A stretch of DNA of 64,000 nt from Sipunculus nudus (Eukaryota; Annelida; Sipuncula; Golfingiida; Sipunculidae). The notes under the pieces were generated by a model. The model searched no databases and was not told the origin of the DNA. It saw nothing but the letters and a program-made list of their open reading frames with translations. Positions 47,663-59,246 of this stretch are shown here, piece after piece. The translations under genes were made by a program, and so were the position numbers. The stretch lies in contig CM049316.1 in the NCBI GenBank assembly GCA_026874595.1, forward strand, positions 47,060,695 through 47,124,694, read 5' to 3'. Positions within the stretch are counted from its first letter, which is position 1. Every line of letters starts with the position of its first letter.

Positions 47663-47676
47663 GGGGGGGGGGGGGG
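47663..47676. repeat. Poly(G) tract
   Basis: A 14-base G run. Confidence 0.9.
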
Positions 47677-50600
47677 TTAATTGTCTGGGGATACTATGGC
47701 ACCTGCGATGCAAATATATCGTTTTTAAAGCAGAACTTTCTGTGGAATAATGTGTATCTTACAGCATCATATGCTGGGATACCCAAACATTGGGTCTGGC
47801 CTCTTCTCTGTGACTCTTGGTTCAATTACCACACTGCTGTCTCTTCAGATAGATTCTTGTCTTGGCACTGTCTTCAGGGTTTCAAAAATTGCAGATGCAT
47901 TCACCTGCGACCAACTTTTTTATACACTCAAACCCAGATGTCACAGGTATATTTTAATGTCTTATCAGATGATAATGCAATTTCTCACAGCCCATGACAC
48001 TACAGTATACTGGTCATTGTTATGATCAGAAGTATCACATCATTTACAGTAACATTTATTTTGTAACACTTGAATGTACAAGTTCTTACTGACTAGAATA
48101 ATTCAGAAACATGGTAAAGGCATAATATTTGGCATACAGAAATCCAGTCACACACCCATTTTCATATATGATATGTAATTATTTTTTAGGAACAAAGAGA
48201 TTTGATTAAGATGAATGTTATAAAAAGGTTGGCATATAACGTGGGGGATCTGGTAGTAACAGCATGTCAGATATACAAGAGGGTTGGCCTTGAGCTGATA
48301 CCTAGCACACCTGGATAGCAGGCAGCAGAGTTGGAAGGCATGTGATTAAGTAGGACATTTACTGAGGTGAAGGAAAGAGAGATGAAATGGGAGCATTTGA
48401 GGAAAACCAAATTGCAGTTGGTTGTAGAGGTCCATACAGAGCCTTACTGAGTGTGGGGCAGGCTGGCTGGCTGATCAGGTCCAGAAAATTGCTGGCTGGA
48501 CAGGATAGGGCAAGCACAGGTAACCAGGCATGGACCAGATTAACGCCCACAGGGTCATCTGGTCCACCTGTGGTTAACCTTCAGGGCTGCCAACCACAGC
48601 ATTTAAAATGGGGTAATCATTTGAGCAACAGCTGCTTGGTTTTATACCCTAGGGTTAAAGTTCTAATGGGTAAAACATTGTGTGGCAGGCCACATAAACT
48701 TAGGAGTGTTATGGTTGGCCTGGGTTACCTGGAAGGATATGGAAGAACCATTCAGAAATTTACATGAGGAACTCTTGCTACCTTTAAATGTATGTGTTGT
48801 GAAAAATAAGAAAAGAGCCATTATAGACAAGCCAAAAACTTGGATTTGTTTCCACTGTTTTGTAGGTTATTTACATAAATGGCTGATAGTGAGATGAATA
48901 TAACCTTTTATGGACAGCAGTAATATTAGGAATGTCCGTTCTTCCTCTGACTTTCATTAGAGCCTCATTTGTAGTAGCCTCATACTTATGTAGAAGGCTT
49001 TATGAGTAAACATGACAATGATTTGAAACATATTTTTTTCTCTGTAGCATGTCAGAACAATGCAATTTGCCTATTACAGTTGTTGTCATTTCACCATGGT
49101 TATGACCTCAGTATGGATTTTTCTTGTTTGAAATAGGCTGAGTTCTCATGTGACATGCTCTGCTTGACTGCTGCTGCCGTTGGTTAAAAATCATTAGGTT
49201 CATACTGTTAAAACAGATCTGACGCTCACTGTTAAATGGATCTGCAGGAGACTCTGAAAACAGATCTATAACTGTGTTTCTTTGTCTCCTGAGCAAGAAA
49301 GCTGTATCATTGCTGGTGACAACCACACTGAAAGGACAAACAGTAGTAAGATATGATATGCTTCTGCCTCAGCGCTACATTGACTGCTGGCAAGCTTGTC
49401 TTAGGAACATTTTCATCTACTGTATAGCCAGTACTGTATAACCACTTGCTTCAAATAAAATCTCAATTTACAATACAGTCTCTTTTCCCTCTTTGCATTC
49501 TTTATTTAACTGGTTGTTAGATTTCCACTTTTTCTTAAACAGATACTGTGGTATGTTGATTACTTTTGTTCGCTAACTTTTTGTAAACTGTCTGACTGGC
49601 TGGCCTTTGGCATGACATAAAGCATACCTGTTAGATCTATTAAGTTTTTGCTTAAAACCCAGACAGGTCCTCATGAAATCTTTTTTTACCACATTTTGTT
49701 TGTGTCAAATTGTAGTTGATTACTAACATGCACTGAATGTCAGTGATGGTGATGTATATAACATGAAGGATGACATTAAAGCCATAACATCTGGCCTAAA
49801 ATGAGCTCATGCTGTTTTTATTTATATTTAAAATGACAGTTATACAGGAAGAAACCACCCCATTTGCAAACATTGCCTATCATCATGTTGTAAAAATATA
49901 CATTCAGAATTTTTAAGCACAAAACTAGCATTACAGTATGGATTTGTTTGTAATAGGTCTTGCAAAAATGGATCACCTTGGGGCTCATACACTTGACAAT
50001 CTTTTTAGTAATGTTTTTAGTTTAATGTGTACCATGATAAAGTACTCTCACAATTAAGGTACTGATTCCCCTAAAACATGATACAGTTGCAATTAAATAC
50101 AGATGTACTTAAAAGAATACACTACCCACTGTGGAATATACAGATAATCAGGAAACAAGCAGTGACTCCTGTTCTTCTCAGGTAGAAGGTAATATGTCTA
50201 CACATGCAAGCTTCTATAAACATATAAGCCACAATTTATTTGAAGGAAGTTCAGTGATTGTAGTTTCCTGGATGGGACTGATTAAAAATAACTTTCAGAA
50301 TGGACAGGCTGAAATTAAATCCTAGAAACATCAATTCACAGAAGGCAACAAGGCATGCTCCAAACATTTGCTAATAAGGAAGCCTCGTTTCCAAGAACTG
50401 GCTGCTGACATTTTGTGGAAGGAGCACACAGCCGCTTAAGTAATTTTGCAGAAATTTTCCAGAAAGAACAAAATGAAATTAAATTTAAAAAATAAGTGGA
50501 AAGTAAATCCATATCAGGAACTGAAGTTCTCTGAAAATAATAACAAAAATATATTATTAAATAAAGTGCAGGCTGACAGTGGTTCTGAGAAAAGAAAACA

Positions 50601-51870
50601 AAACCTTTTATCTTTGTTTGTCAATATTTTCAAGTTTTATGTATTTTGAAATTAATGAAAATGAATGAAAATGATGTTTTTTCTGCAGTTAGCCATCCTT
50701 TAAAAGCTTGGTTTTAAGAAAGGATATATATCTCAAAATCCATCTGAAAGAAAAAACAATAAAAAAGGAGATACTGTTTCCAAGAGTAGGTTATTTTTGA
50801 GTTCAGGTATGCTCTCTGAAAATTAACAAAATAACCATCTTCTTAATCAAGTATATGTATAAGGACAAAAAAACTGCTTATTGATGTTAAGTCAAAATAA
50901 ATATAAGGATTCCTGCCACCATTATTTTTCCTGTGATTGCTTACTTTATATTACAGTATGGGAAAATACAACCAGTCTCTTTATTCTAGACTCATCATTT
51001 CCAGAGCAAATCACGTGCTTCTTTTTTCTCTTGTGATATCACCATGCATAAATCAAACTCACAATGTCTTGCCAGTTTTGCCAAGGGCATTTCATGTTGT
51101 TGTTTGTCTTGGCGGCATAACAAGGCCTGCTGATCACAGTGGGCATTATATATCCATGTAACAGCAATAGAAACCACAAAATCTTTCACAACGTGTTAGC
51201 CATGCTTGTGTGAGAAAAAAAATACATAAGTGCAACAGTGGTCCAGGTTTCTCACTCATGCAAAAAACCTTGAGTGTTTCATGTGTCAGAAATACTGACA
51301 AGTTTTGGTATATAATATGTGATGTTTTAGTTGGTGCTGGACAGTTGATGAACAGACATGGTCCCAGCAATTTTGAGAGTATAGATGATTGACTGATGAA
51401 GTATTCTATTGAAAATAACAATTGTTGTTACTCCTGTGTACAACTGGCTATCCAAGCTGAGGTGTTGATGAATCCTAAGCTGCCTTAAACTTCAGGTTAA
51501 AAAAAATAAATTCTGGCTACAGGTACGTTCCCCCCTTTAAGTACAATGTCTAACTCTAACCAACAGTTTATACTAAAAAAACCCAATTAATGGTTAGCTC
51601 AGCTGACTATAAGTCATCTGAGCTTCAGTCATTGTCCATTGTCCTTCCATCCATCCATTAGACTGGCACATTTTGAAACTGTTTGACCTACAAATCCAAA
51701 ATTTGACATGCTGTTCGATGTCCCCAAAATCTCCCACCAAACCCCAAATTGGGTCACTGCGACTTCAGTCCTTCGAGAATTAAGGAAAAATCTCAATTTT
51801 CCATTAAAAACCTATTATCACACTTCAGGACTGCCTAATATCATAACCACTTGTCGGATTTTCATCTTAT

Positions 51871-53031
51871 TGTATCCGCCAAAACAAAGTTTTGCGGATA
51901 CTATGTTTTTCACCGGGTTCCGCCGCCGCTGCCGCGTTCGTTTCCAGAGAACTCCTCTGAGACTATTGAAGGGATTTTTCCGAAACTAACACCAATTATC
52001 GGGTCACATGTGAACTGGTGCCTAACCAATTCATGTTGACCTCTAACCTTTCCTCTTTGCCCAGCATCCACTTGTGCGTATGTTTCCACACATAAACCCA
52101 CATATCTTGGGAACCGTTTGACCGATCAGGAAAAAATTTTTTGTACAAATGTAGCCCTTGGATAGCTTTATAACACACAAACAATGGTGGCGCCACCTGT
52201 TTGCACAGTGTCCATCTGTTCGTCTGCCTTGGGTTAAAATCACTCATATCTCTGCAGTGGTTTGACTAATTCACTTGAAATTTGGCATGCGTATACATAC
52301 TGGATGGCTTTCTTGATTTTATGACAGGTGGCGCCACCTACATTCACGTTTACACTGCAGACATCCAAGCTCATATCTCGGGAACAGTTTGACTGATTGG
52401 GCCAAATTTTGCATGTGTATAGATCTCAAATAGCTCTTAATCATACGCAAAACTGGTGGCGCCACCTGTTTGCACAGTGTCCATCTGTTCGTCTGCCGTG
52501 GGATAAAATTACTCATATCTTGGCAGTGGTTCGACATATCTGCCTAAAATTTTGCAGGTTTATACATCCTGGACAGCTCTCTTGATTATATGACAGAAGG
52601 CGCCACCTACATTCTAGCCTCCACTGCAGACATCCAAGCTCATATCTCCGGAACCTTTTGACCGATCAGGCCAAAGTTTTGCATGTGTATAGATCTCACA
52701 TAACTCTTTATCATACACAAAACTGGTGGCCCCACCTGCAACCATTTTTGCACAGCGTCTGTCTGTTTGTCTGCCACGGGCTAAAATCACTTATATACAT
52801 GTAGTGGTTTGACTTATCTGCCTTAAATTTTGCATATGTATACAACTTGGACAGCTTTCTGGATTTTGTGGTAGGTGGCACAACCTACATACACATTTCG
52901 GCTGCAGACATCCATGCTAATATGCTACACTTCACTCTTGCCCCTTGCCACTCAATCCATGCCTCACTTCACCTGTTCCACTCTGATTTTGGCGGATACA
53001 CGTAGTTGCTTGTCGACTACCCGTATTCTAG
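51871..53031 (+). mobile_element. Family B repeat, copy 2 (nested in family A)
   Basis: Left end TGTATCCGCCAAAAC AAA GTTTTGCGGATA is a near-perfect hairpin. The right end TTTTGGCGGATACACGTAG is its inverse, followed by the hairpin GTAGTTGCTTGTCGACTAC and then CCGTATTCTAG. The interior is a tandem array with GGTGGCGCCACC palindromes at 52186, 52327 and 52455 and decayed ones near 52596 and 52725. It is inserted between T's in family A copy 3. Confidence 0.82.
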
Positions 53032-53349
53032 TTTACCATAAATATTCTACTATATATTTCCTATGTAAATGAATTAAAAAAATTTAATTAAAATTTAAAT
53101 ATAATTAAACCCATAAGTATGCATAATTTGATAATGCATGATTCAAATTACTGATAAATAAAGGTGCAGTTTAGAATTGTGTATTTTTAAATAAAGTGTT
53201 ATTTTCAGATATTTATTGTTTTGAAACTTTATCAAATTTTTTTTTGTGGTAAAAGAATTAATACATCTGTTTGCATCATGTGAGATATCTGACCAAATTA
53301 AATGTTAATGCAGTTTAGTATTGCATGTTAATCAGCTTATATATTCAGA

Positions 53350-53353
<4 letters not shown>

Positions 53354-53391
<38 letters not shown>
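53354..53391. repeat. (TA)n microsatellite
   Basis: A TA dinucleotide run inside family A copy 3. Confidence 0.9.
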
Positions 53392-53392
<1 letters not shown>

Positions 53393-53794
53393 TGCTAATA
53401 AATAAAGTTTATAAACTTTAAAAGAATTTGATGTAATAAAAAAATGAGGATGAAATTCAAACATTTATTCATTATTTTCCTGCCTCAGTAGGTTAGAAAG
53501 GGAAATAAAGTGATTGGCTTTTTTTTCCATCCTTCTGCCTATTATTTGTTTGATAATTATGAATAAACTTTTTTTTTCTGTGAGCACTGTTGAATTAAAT
53601 TTCACATCCTGTATGACATTTATATGCAGAGGTGCATCTTGTAACTATCTGCAATTGTACAAAATATATTAAATATAGGAAATTTGTATAATAAAAAAAT
53701 AAGATCTCGTTGATACATCATATATTCTGGCCTAAGCAGAATCGGAAATTAAGTGATAAGCTTTGTTTGTCTACCAGTAATTCTGTCCATTTTT

Positions 53795-54305
53795 ATACGC
53801 TTGTCAGATGGGACGTATTATGGTATACCCATCATCTGTCTTCCGTCCGTTAACTTTTAGTTTTGCCGTGTTAACTTACCAGGTCTTTGATGGATTTTCA
53901 TGAAACTCACCCTAACTACTAACCAATAGATTATCTCGCCCCAGTTTGTTATTGGGCAAAATTCATGCATATTTAATTAGATCACTGGGCTACTGTGTGG
54001 TGTTACCTGAAATAGTCACTAGGAATATGATGTATTTTGATAAAACTCAAATGAAATATTAATCAATATAATATCTCACATAAGTTCTATTTTCAGCAAA
54101 ATCCATGCATATTTAATGAGGTCAGAGGTCACCAATATTACCAATAATCTGATGGATTTTTATATAATTCATGATGAGTAATTAACTGATGCAGTTTCTC
54201 ACTTATCACCTGCATTACTTTCTCAGCAAATTGATGCATATTTGATGAAGTCAGAGGTCACAAAATATACAATGGTTGTTTTATGCACCAGTTGCGGTGC
54301 TCTTG
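53795..54305 (+). mobile_element. Family C repeat (511 bp, Helitron2/HINE-like)
   Basis: Left end ATACGCTTGTCAGATGGGAC with the inverted CCCATCATCTG shortly after (5' hairpin), then CTTCCGTCCGTTAAC. The interior has three diverged units with TTTCATGAAACTCA and ATTCATGCATATTTAAT words. The right end has the hairpin GCACC AGTTGC GGTGC followed by TCTTG before T's. Found within family A copy 3. Confidence 0.65.
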
Positions 54306-55285
54306 TTAAATAATAAAAAATTGTGAACTTTTTTCCTGTTAGCACTTCCACCAGTGGACTGGGAACTTTATTGCTGTTTACATTTTTATAAAATTGAAAA
54401 AAAATAATGTATAAAAAAAATATGATCCTATTGAACAAATGTGTAAACTGCTGAACTGTCAACAACTTATCAGAAGGCCAAACAATGATCATGGTAATAG
54501 TATGGAACTTATGTACACAAACTGTCTTGCATGCTTCAGTTTCAGCATTAGGAAACACATGGTCAGATCACAAAATATTATTTGCAACAATTTCTTCCTC
54601 ATTGATACAAACCAATCGTGTCTACCAACCATCGCATATATTACCTCTTCCTCTCATACTTTATCTCCATTTATCTACATTTGACCTTCAAGGTCAACTT
54701 CAGTTGAGCACAGTGACCCATGGACCCCTTGATAATTAAAATAAGGGATATAAATTATTTTCATTTTTATCAGGGAGACTCATTTTTGTTTTTGGAAAGT
54801 AATATGAATAATTACTTTCCTACAGGAAAGTAAGATTTCCTGAACATTCAGACCCCTGAAGAAGTGTTTACATGGTGAGTTAGACACTAGAGGACGGGGT
54901 ACAGCTGCTCAGAGACAGCAGTATTTGGGGATTGATATATGCAGGTAGAGGTGTTCACCAGAAATGTTGACATTTCCCACAGAGCTTGTATCAATTAACC
55001 TGTTATTCAGGTGTACTGCAGGTGAATTCCTGATGGCATTGTTCCTGGCATAACCAGGATACATAGTATAAATATCAATACATAATACAGCTAGTTGTCC
55101 TCAAGATGGAGGCCGCATCAGCAGTCAATCACCCAAGCTGACAGCTGCTATGGCTGCGCTGTGTTTCATCAATATAACAGCCCTGTGGCCTAGGCTGAAT
55201 TATGCTGGATGGAATGCCTGAAGCTGTGTTCAGCTCACTTTTATACACAGGGTTGGTGTGTACCTGACAATATCACATTGACCAG

Positions 55286-55511
55286 GTGTCTCCCCCCCCC
55301 CCCCCCTCCAGACAAATACCTAGGCATACAGCAGTATATGTGTTCCCCCCTTCCCCCCTCTAGGCAAATACCTAGGCATACAGCAGTATATGTGTGTTCC
55401 CCCCCTCCTTCCCCACACCCACCAGACAAATACCTGGGCATACAGCATTATATGGGTGTTCCCCATCCCCCCACCACCACCAGAAAAATCACCTGGGCAT
55501 ACAGCAGTATA
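55286..55511. repeat. About 65-bp tandem repeat with C-runs, 4 units
   Basis: Unit CAGACAAATACCTAGGCATA, then CAGCAGTATATGTGTTC and C-rich sequence. The overlapping Pro-rich + strand and Gly-rich minus strand frames (55209-55703) are repeat artefacts. Confidence 0.88.
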
Positions 55512-55950
55512 CTGTGGTTGCCTTTTTGTTCGCAAGGGTTTTAATTTCGCGATATTCGCGAATGGGAAATAATCGCGAAAATGAAACCCTCGGGAATAAT
55601 TGGCCATTTGAGTATGTTCTTCTTGTTCAGTGAAACCAATACTTGTATGTAAATAGTTTAGAACAGTGAGAAATTTAATAATTAATTTAATAATTACATT
55701 CAAGCAGGTATAGGGTAAATGTTCCCTTGAATTTGAACTACACTACCTGTGCTGTGTGTATGGGACCATCGTTATATAAGTAGAATAGCACAAACTCATG
55801 AATTATTCTCATTTTATAATACACACAGGTATGGCTTTACCTAAGATTTGATATAGTTTCTGGAGAAATCGCAAAAATGAAACCCTCACGACATATTCAA
55901 AATTGAGAAATCGCGAAATTCCAGCCTCGCGAATATAAAGCCAACCACAG
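55512..55950. mobile_element. MITE with CTGTGGTTG ends, copy 2 (younger)
   Basis: Begins CTGTGGTTGCCTTTTTGTTC and ends TATAAAGCCAACCACAG; the 14-bp terminal inverted repeat has one mismatch. Many CGCGA words persist inside, in contrast with the older copy at 29879-30266. It is flanked by TA on both sides. Confidence 0.85.
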
Positions 55951-57424
55951 TATGTGTGTATATTCCGGGGATACTACAGCATATCCAATTTTAGATATTC
56001 TAGTTTTCACTTAGGTTGGTTGCTGTGGGTAACTTAAGGATAGTGGAGGTTTGTTCAATAGCTAGGCTACTTGTATATTCTATATGAAATGAGGCATGAT
56101 CAGGGTAATTTCCTCAGTACATATACACACATTTGCTAATGACAAATAAGGGATTGTCTGTTGTTTAATTATCCATATATCAAAAACAGAAAAAGCAAAG
56201 TAAAATAAAAGTAAAGGCAGTCATAAAATTTCTTTATTCCTGAATATGTTTCACCAGGTTCTGTTATACTTGCAGTGTTACTCTGTTGTAGGAGAAAAAA
56301 ACTGTACTTAGTTACCTTAGGTACTTGTATATTTACTAATTTAGTACAGCCATATATTTAGTACAGCCTTATGCTGTGGGAGTAAAGCTCTTATATTTGT
56401 CACATGCAAGTACTTAACAGCACATGTACGGCACAATGCCTTTGACTTATTAGGTAGACAGGTAGAGCCTGCAAGCCTTCTGACTGTTATTGCATGATAC
56501 AAAGAACATACTTCATAAGGCATACACGAAAGACTTCCTCACCTCTCAGTAGCTACGTTGACACCTTTCAGAAACCTATACAACTGACAGAGGTATAAAT
56601 TGAGTAATACTTTGATCAACATCAACTCCCAGATTAAGTTAATCATCATCCCGCCACTCCACAGTTCACTTAATATCATTCATTTGAGATGTCTTTTACA
56701 TAGTCAATAAAAACAGAGTCAAAAAGGGGATAACACACTAATTACTTCACTGATTAAAGTCATTTGTGAATTAACTTTTTATATATCACTGAGGCCTTCA
56801 TAAAGGTATGGACACAGTTGTAGCTCAGTTAACTAAAATTCAGAAAGTCCATTATTTATTTATGTCATCCTGGAAAATATGAATTAACTGGCAACAACGT
56901 TTTTCCAAATTATGACTGGCGGTTGAGATCTTAACCCCATGATGTTCAGAGCATCATGACCAATGTGTCATTTGATTTTGTTGTAACCCTCAGAGTTGCC
57001 TTATAAGATGTTAATATATTCAGATATATAACCTGGGGTAAACTGATACAATCTGTATTTATATGTATGTGTGCTGGTTCCTGTTGTCCTGGTTTAGGAC
57101 CAGCTTTCTACTTGGTTAAATGCATCTGTGGTTTTGATGTGGTCTTTCCACAACCTTGCAAACCAAGTGTTCCATATTGTCACATCACAGTGTTGTGAAA
57201 CCCTGTATAATCTTTGTATCAGACATTGTTAACAACTAAGTTTTCTTGTGTCACGATTCTTTAGGTCACATGGTTATTTTTGTGTAAATTTAATAAAGGC
57301 CCCTCCATGCACCAATTTTCTGATAAAATTAATGTTTACATTTGTAGAATGAGTAGAGCGGAAGTTATTTCCTGACTCTGTCACATTAAAATGAATGAAA
57401 AAGATTCTAACTTCAGAGCTGTTT

Positions 57425-57845
57425 GATGACTGTTATTGTAAGCTTTTTGTAACATCACTTTGGATGACTGTTATCAGTATCTTTCTGTAACATTACTTTG
57501 GATGACTGTTATCAGTAGCTTTCTGTAACATCATTTTACATGAATGTTATAAGTTGCTTTCTGTAACAACACTTTCGATGACTGTTATCAGTAGCTTTCT
57601 GTAACATCACTTTGGATGACTGTTATCAGTAGCTTTCTGTAACATCACTTTGGATGACTGTTATCAGCAGCTTTCTGTAACATTACTTTGGATGATTGTT
57701 ATCAGTAGCTTTCTGTAACATCATTTTACATGAATGTTATAAGAAGCTTTCTCTGTAACATCACTTTGGATGACTGTTATCAGTAACTTTCTGTAACATC
57801 ACTTTGTATGACTGTTATCAGTAGCTTTCTGTAACATCACTTTGT
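57425..57845. repeat. 38-bp minisatellite, 11 units
   Basis: Unit GATGACTGTTATCAGTAGCT followed by TTCTGTAACATCACTTTG, with starts at 57425, 57463 and 57501. A three-unit block containing the TTTTACATGAATG variant recurs. Confidence 0.95.
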
Positions 57846-58064
57846 CTTCATTAGCTTGTTGAAGACCTGCGGGACATGTTACATGACCCTACATGTCACA
57901 GTTGGAAGATTTTTCCTGCAAATAGGAACTGCAAGTCTTCTCCACCATGTCCTTTGTTAAGGTTCAAACTGGTGACCTTGACTTTGATCTTCAGTGGCAA
58001 ATCTACATCTCATATGTTTTTCTGAAATATAGGAATTATTGTGTATTCCTTCTCCTCAAATTTT

Positions 58065-58080
58065 GGGGGGGGGGGGGGGG
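58065..58080. repeat. Poly(G) tract
   Basis: A 16-base G run. Confidence 0.9.
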
Positions 58081-59246
58081 TCAATATATCTGTTTTCACA
58101 ACTTGAAAAACAGAGCCCTTCTATTTATTTTCTAAATTTGACCAAATTAGTGCATAAGGTTGTAATTAAGATTTCTAATAGACAAACAAACGATGGCAAA
58201 AACATAATACGTCCTTGTGGAGGTTATGATTATAATGTAGCAGTGATGTCTTTTGTAGACAAATCATAAGAGCTGGATTTAACATCTAATAAAATGGTGG
58301 GATCTAATCTGCTGCTTAAGTAAGGAGTCGTTAAATTATGTATTTTTATGTTTATATATGCATGTATGTGTATTGACTAGGGAAGAAAACAAGAATAGAA
58401 CGATAGGACAGAGACAAAAGATAAATTAAGAAGAGGGTGAGGGAAAGAAGGAAGAAAACACTTGGGCATCAATCAGCACACACAGGGCTGGCATTGTGTA
58501 GCTTCATGCCAGACAGGGCCTGGCCAGGCATAATGAGCACTTGGCCAGAAGAAACCAGCTCACAGGCCAGCCCTGCTACAGGTCTGCTGCTGCTCTACAG
58601 CTCTCACAGTCTACCTGGTTTTCATGAAGCCCAGCCATGCCAGGCCCTGGTGAGCTTCAGGGTACATGGTGTCAGCCAAAAGGGTTTACTAAACACTCCC
58701 ACCAGGTATTCATAAATTATCTTAATCTTGACGGTCCTGGTGAGGAATTAGCCCATGCCAAAAATTGTTTTATCTGATGTTGTTGAACATAAAGCCTGGG
58801 CAAACTTTTTAGTCATTTACATTTTTTTCTAAATAAATTAAAAAAAAAACACTTTGTTCTGAAAGATAAAAGCCATTCCTGATTATTGATTGGTGTTTAA
58901 AGCAACCAGAATGATGTGTCTATAAATAGACTGACAGGCCTGGTTGATAAAGATTACAGGGCTGTACATGGATTGACAGCTCCTGTTTTACTGTAGTGAC
59001 TAGTGTATGGTGATGTTACTATGATACATACCTTATTAAAATAAAGTTACCTCTTAGTCAGGCAGTGATAACAGAACTGTTTTTTACTTATATGAAGAGG
59101 GGTAGGATGTTAAGCAGAATCCCCAAACTACAAAGAATCTTCCTGTTAATAAGACAACTTACTTTGTACTTTTATGTGTGTGTGTTTGGGGGAGGGGGGG
59201 ACCTTCTCACTTCCTGAGTGAACCAGTGGTAAAATATTTCCTTTTT

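Larger units (their letters stand above)
43558..47694 (+). mobile_element. Family D repeat, host of a nested family A copy
   Basis: Opens with GTATCTCCAGACAAAGTCGG then GGGATACTATG, a 5' hairpin like that of family B. The interior is made of diverged units with TGGATGACCTTGATGCATTT, CAAGGTCAC, TTAGATGCATCTTATCAA and GGTGGCGC(T)ACC words at about 140-170 bp spacing. A TGTCTGGGGATAC at 47682-47694 is the inverse of the left end, but it is followed by TATGG as in a left end, so the right boundary is uncertain. Family A (44494-47119) is inserted within it. Confidence 0.55.
51596..54732 (+). mobile_element. Family A repeat, copy 3 (older, holds B and C insertions)
   Basis: Left end AGCTCAGCTGACTATAAGTC, then GTCC/ATCC-rich sequence and CACTTCAGGACTGCCTAATA as in copies 1 and 2. 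The match resumes after the family B insertion with TTTACCATAAATATTC (compare TTTACCATAATTATTC in copy 1). A CTGTGAGCACTGTTGAATTA word near 53579 is also shared. The right end TCAGTTGAGC, GTGACCCATGGACCCCTTG (54701-54732) matches the family A terminus. After removing the two insertions about 1.46 kb remain, so it is internally shorter than copies 1 and 2. Confidence 0.7.

Noticed and set aside
48387-48767. 126-codon frame in a G+C-richer intron stretch
   Set aside because: No recognisable motif; composition alone can explain the length.
55209-55703. Pro-rich and Gly-rich frames on opposite strands
   Set aside because: They arise from four copies of a C-rich tandem repeat and the adjoining MITE.
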